A stretch of DNA of 5,851 nt from an uncultured bacterium (GTDB lineage: Bacteria > Actinomycetota > Coriobacteriia > Coriobacteriales > Coriobacteriaceae), in the NCBI GenBank assembly GCA_905215835.1, contig CAJMRR010000129.1, positions 1 to 5,851 of the forward strand, given 5' to 3'. The notes beneath the pieces are model-generated. The model worked only from the letters and a program-made list of their open reading frames with translations, searched no databases and was not told where the DNA came from. Numbering within the stretch: position 1 is the stretch's first letter; each line of letters begins with the position of its first letter. The position numbers were made by a program, and so were the translations under genes. Below, in pieces: positions 4,821-5,851 of this stretch.

Positions 4821-5851
4821 CTACGCAGCCTCGTCGAACTGCGAGTTATACAGATCGGCGTAGAAGCCGCCCTGGGCGAGCAGCTCGTCGTGCGTGCCCT
4901 TCTCGACGATGTCGCCGTCGCGAATTACCAAGATCACGTCGGCGTTGCGGATCGTGGACAGGCGGTGCGCGATGACAAAGCTCGTGCGGCCCTGCATCAG
5001 CGCATCCATGGCGCGCTGGATGAGCTCCTCGGTGCGGGTATCGACGTTGGAGGTCGCCTCGTCCAGAATCAGCGCCGGACGGTCGGCCAAAATGGCGCGG
5101 GCGATGGTCACGAGCTGGCGCTGACCCTGCGACAGGTTAGTGCCCTCCTCGTTGATCATAAAGTCGTAGCCACCGGCGAGCGTATGGATAAAGTGATCAC
5201 AGCGCGCTGCGCGTGCAGCGGCTTCGACCTCGGCGTCGGTCGCATCGGGGCGTCCGTAGCGGATGTTCTCGCGGATGGTGCCGTTAAACAGCCAGGTGTC
5301 CTGCAGCACCATGGCAAACTCGCCGCGCAGCGCCGCGCGGTCCCAGTCGCGCACGTCGACGCCCTCGACGCGCAGCGAACCGCCGTCCACGTCGTAAAAG
5401 CGCTGCAGCAGCTTAATGAGCGTGGTCTTGCCGGCGCCGGTGGGGCCGACGATGGCAATGGTTTGGCCGGGCTGCGCCTCGCAGCTAAAGTCGTGGATGA
5501 TGGTCTTGTCGGGCGTGTAGCCAAACTTGACGTGGTCGAACTCCACGTGGCCGGGGCGCTTCTCGGGAATCTGCGCGTCGGCCTTCTGCTCCTCCTCGGG
5601 CGCGGCCAGGAATTCAAAGACGCGCTCGGTGGCGGCAGCCATCGACTGCATCGTGTTGCTCACATTGCCCAGCTGCTGCACGGGTTGCGTAAAGTTGCGA
5701 ACGTACTGGATAAAGCTCTGGATGTCGCCGGGCGTGGCATTGCCGGTCAGCGCGAGTTGCGCGCCCACCACGACGACGCCCACGTAGCCCATGTTGCCCA
5801 CCAAACTCATGAGCGGCATCATCAGGCCCGACAGGGACTGCGAGCGCCAGC
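4821..5851 (-). CDS. ABC exporter half-transporter, permease-ATPase fusion (5' end outside window)
   Basis: The frame stays open to the window edge, so the visible 342 residues are the C-terminal part of a protein that would normally be about 580-640 residues. Counting from the Met codon at 5822, residues 1-75 are the end of the membrane domain: a hydrophobic helix (about 8-25), then the family pattern FIQYVRNFTQPVQQL and ATERVFEFL. The nucleotide-binding domain follows, with Walker A GPTGAGKTT (126-134), Q-loop VLQDTWLF (172-179), X-loop TIRENIRYG (182-190) and signature NLSQGQRQL (229-237). Next come Walker B with catalytic Glu, LILDEATSNVD (251-261), and switch His, VIAHRLST (283-290). All catalytic residues visible are intact. 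LSQGQ in place of LSGGQ is common in YfiC/BmrD-like subunits of heterodimeric multidrug exporters, so a partner gene probably lies just upstream, outside the window. The substrate is unknown. Confidence 0.94.
   Translation of the reverse strand, partial: WRSQSLSGLMMPLMSLVGNMGYVGVVVVGAQLALTGNATPGDIQSFIQYVRNFTQPVQQLGNVSNTMQSMAAATERVFEFLAAPEEEQKADAQIPEKRPGHVEFDHVKFGYTPDKTIIHDFSCEAQPGQTIAIVGPTGAGKTTLIKLLQRFYDVDGGSLRVEGVDVRDWDRAALRGEFAMVLQDTWLFNGTIRENIRYGRPDATDAEVEAAARAARCDHFIHTLAGGYDFMINEEGTNLSQGQRQLVTIARAILADRPALILDEATSNVDTRTEELIQRAMDALMQGRTSFVIAHRLSTIRNADVILVIRDGDIVEKGTHDELLAQGGFYADLYNSQFDEAA

Overview
The window looks like part of a GC-rich, gut-type actinobacterial chromosome. The protein style (a BceAB-type transporter, a class I AroG-like DAHP synthase, a Firmicute-like ABC exporter) and the crowd of small intergenic palindromes suggest the Coriobacteriia, perhaps Collinsella. 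This is an inference from pattern memory; no taxonomic marker gene is present.

Layout. Positions 1-2521 (+) hold the 3' end of a BceA-type ATPase gene and a complete, translationally overlapping BceB-type permease gene, which together would make an antimicrobial-peptide sensing or detoxification transporter. A strong intrinsic terminator follows at 2560-2599. Positions 2600-3206 are non-coding DNA between convergent genes and are packed with distinct inverted-repeat structures: a 121-bp two-tier palindrome, a dispersed CCTGCC hairpin, a 21-bp perfect hairpin, a 98-nt multi-tier RNA-like structure and a pair of modular hairpins. A 32-bp stretch there repeats the last codons of the permease gene with only synonymous changes. 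Positions 3207-4238 (-) encode a complete class I DAHP synthase, the first step of the shikimate pathway. Positions 4239-4820 are its upstream region, with a second copy of the CCTGCC hairpin repeat, a 239-bp element with 32-bp inverted termini, and the terminator of the next gene. Positions 4821-5851 (-) hold the 3' two-thirds or so of an exporter-type ABC half-transporter, cut by the window edge.

The three gene units are functionally unrelated: peptide-antibiotic defence, aromatic amino acid biosynthesis and multidrug or lipid-type export. I see no new protein system. The unusual content is the intergenic DNA: several structured or repeated elements in about 1.2 kb, including what looks like the last trace of a lost permease paralogue and a candidate structured RNA. 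No rRNA, tRNA, CRISPR array or transposase gene was seen.
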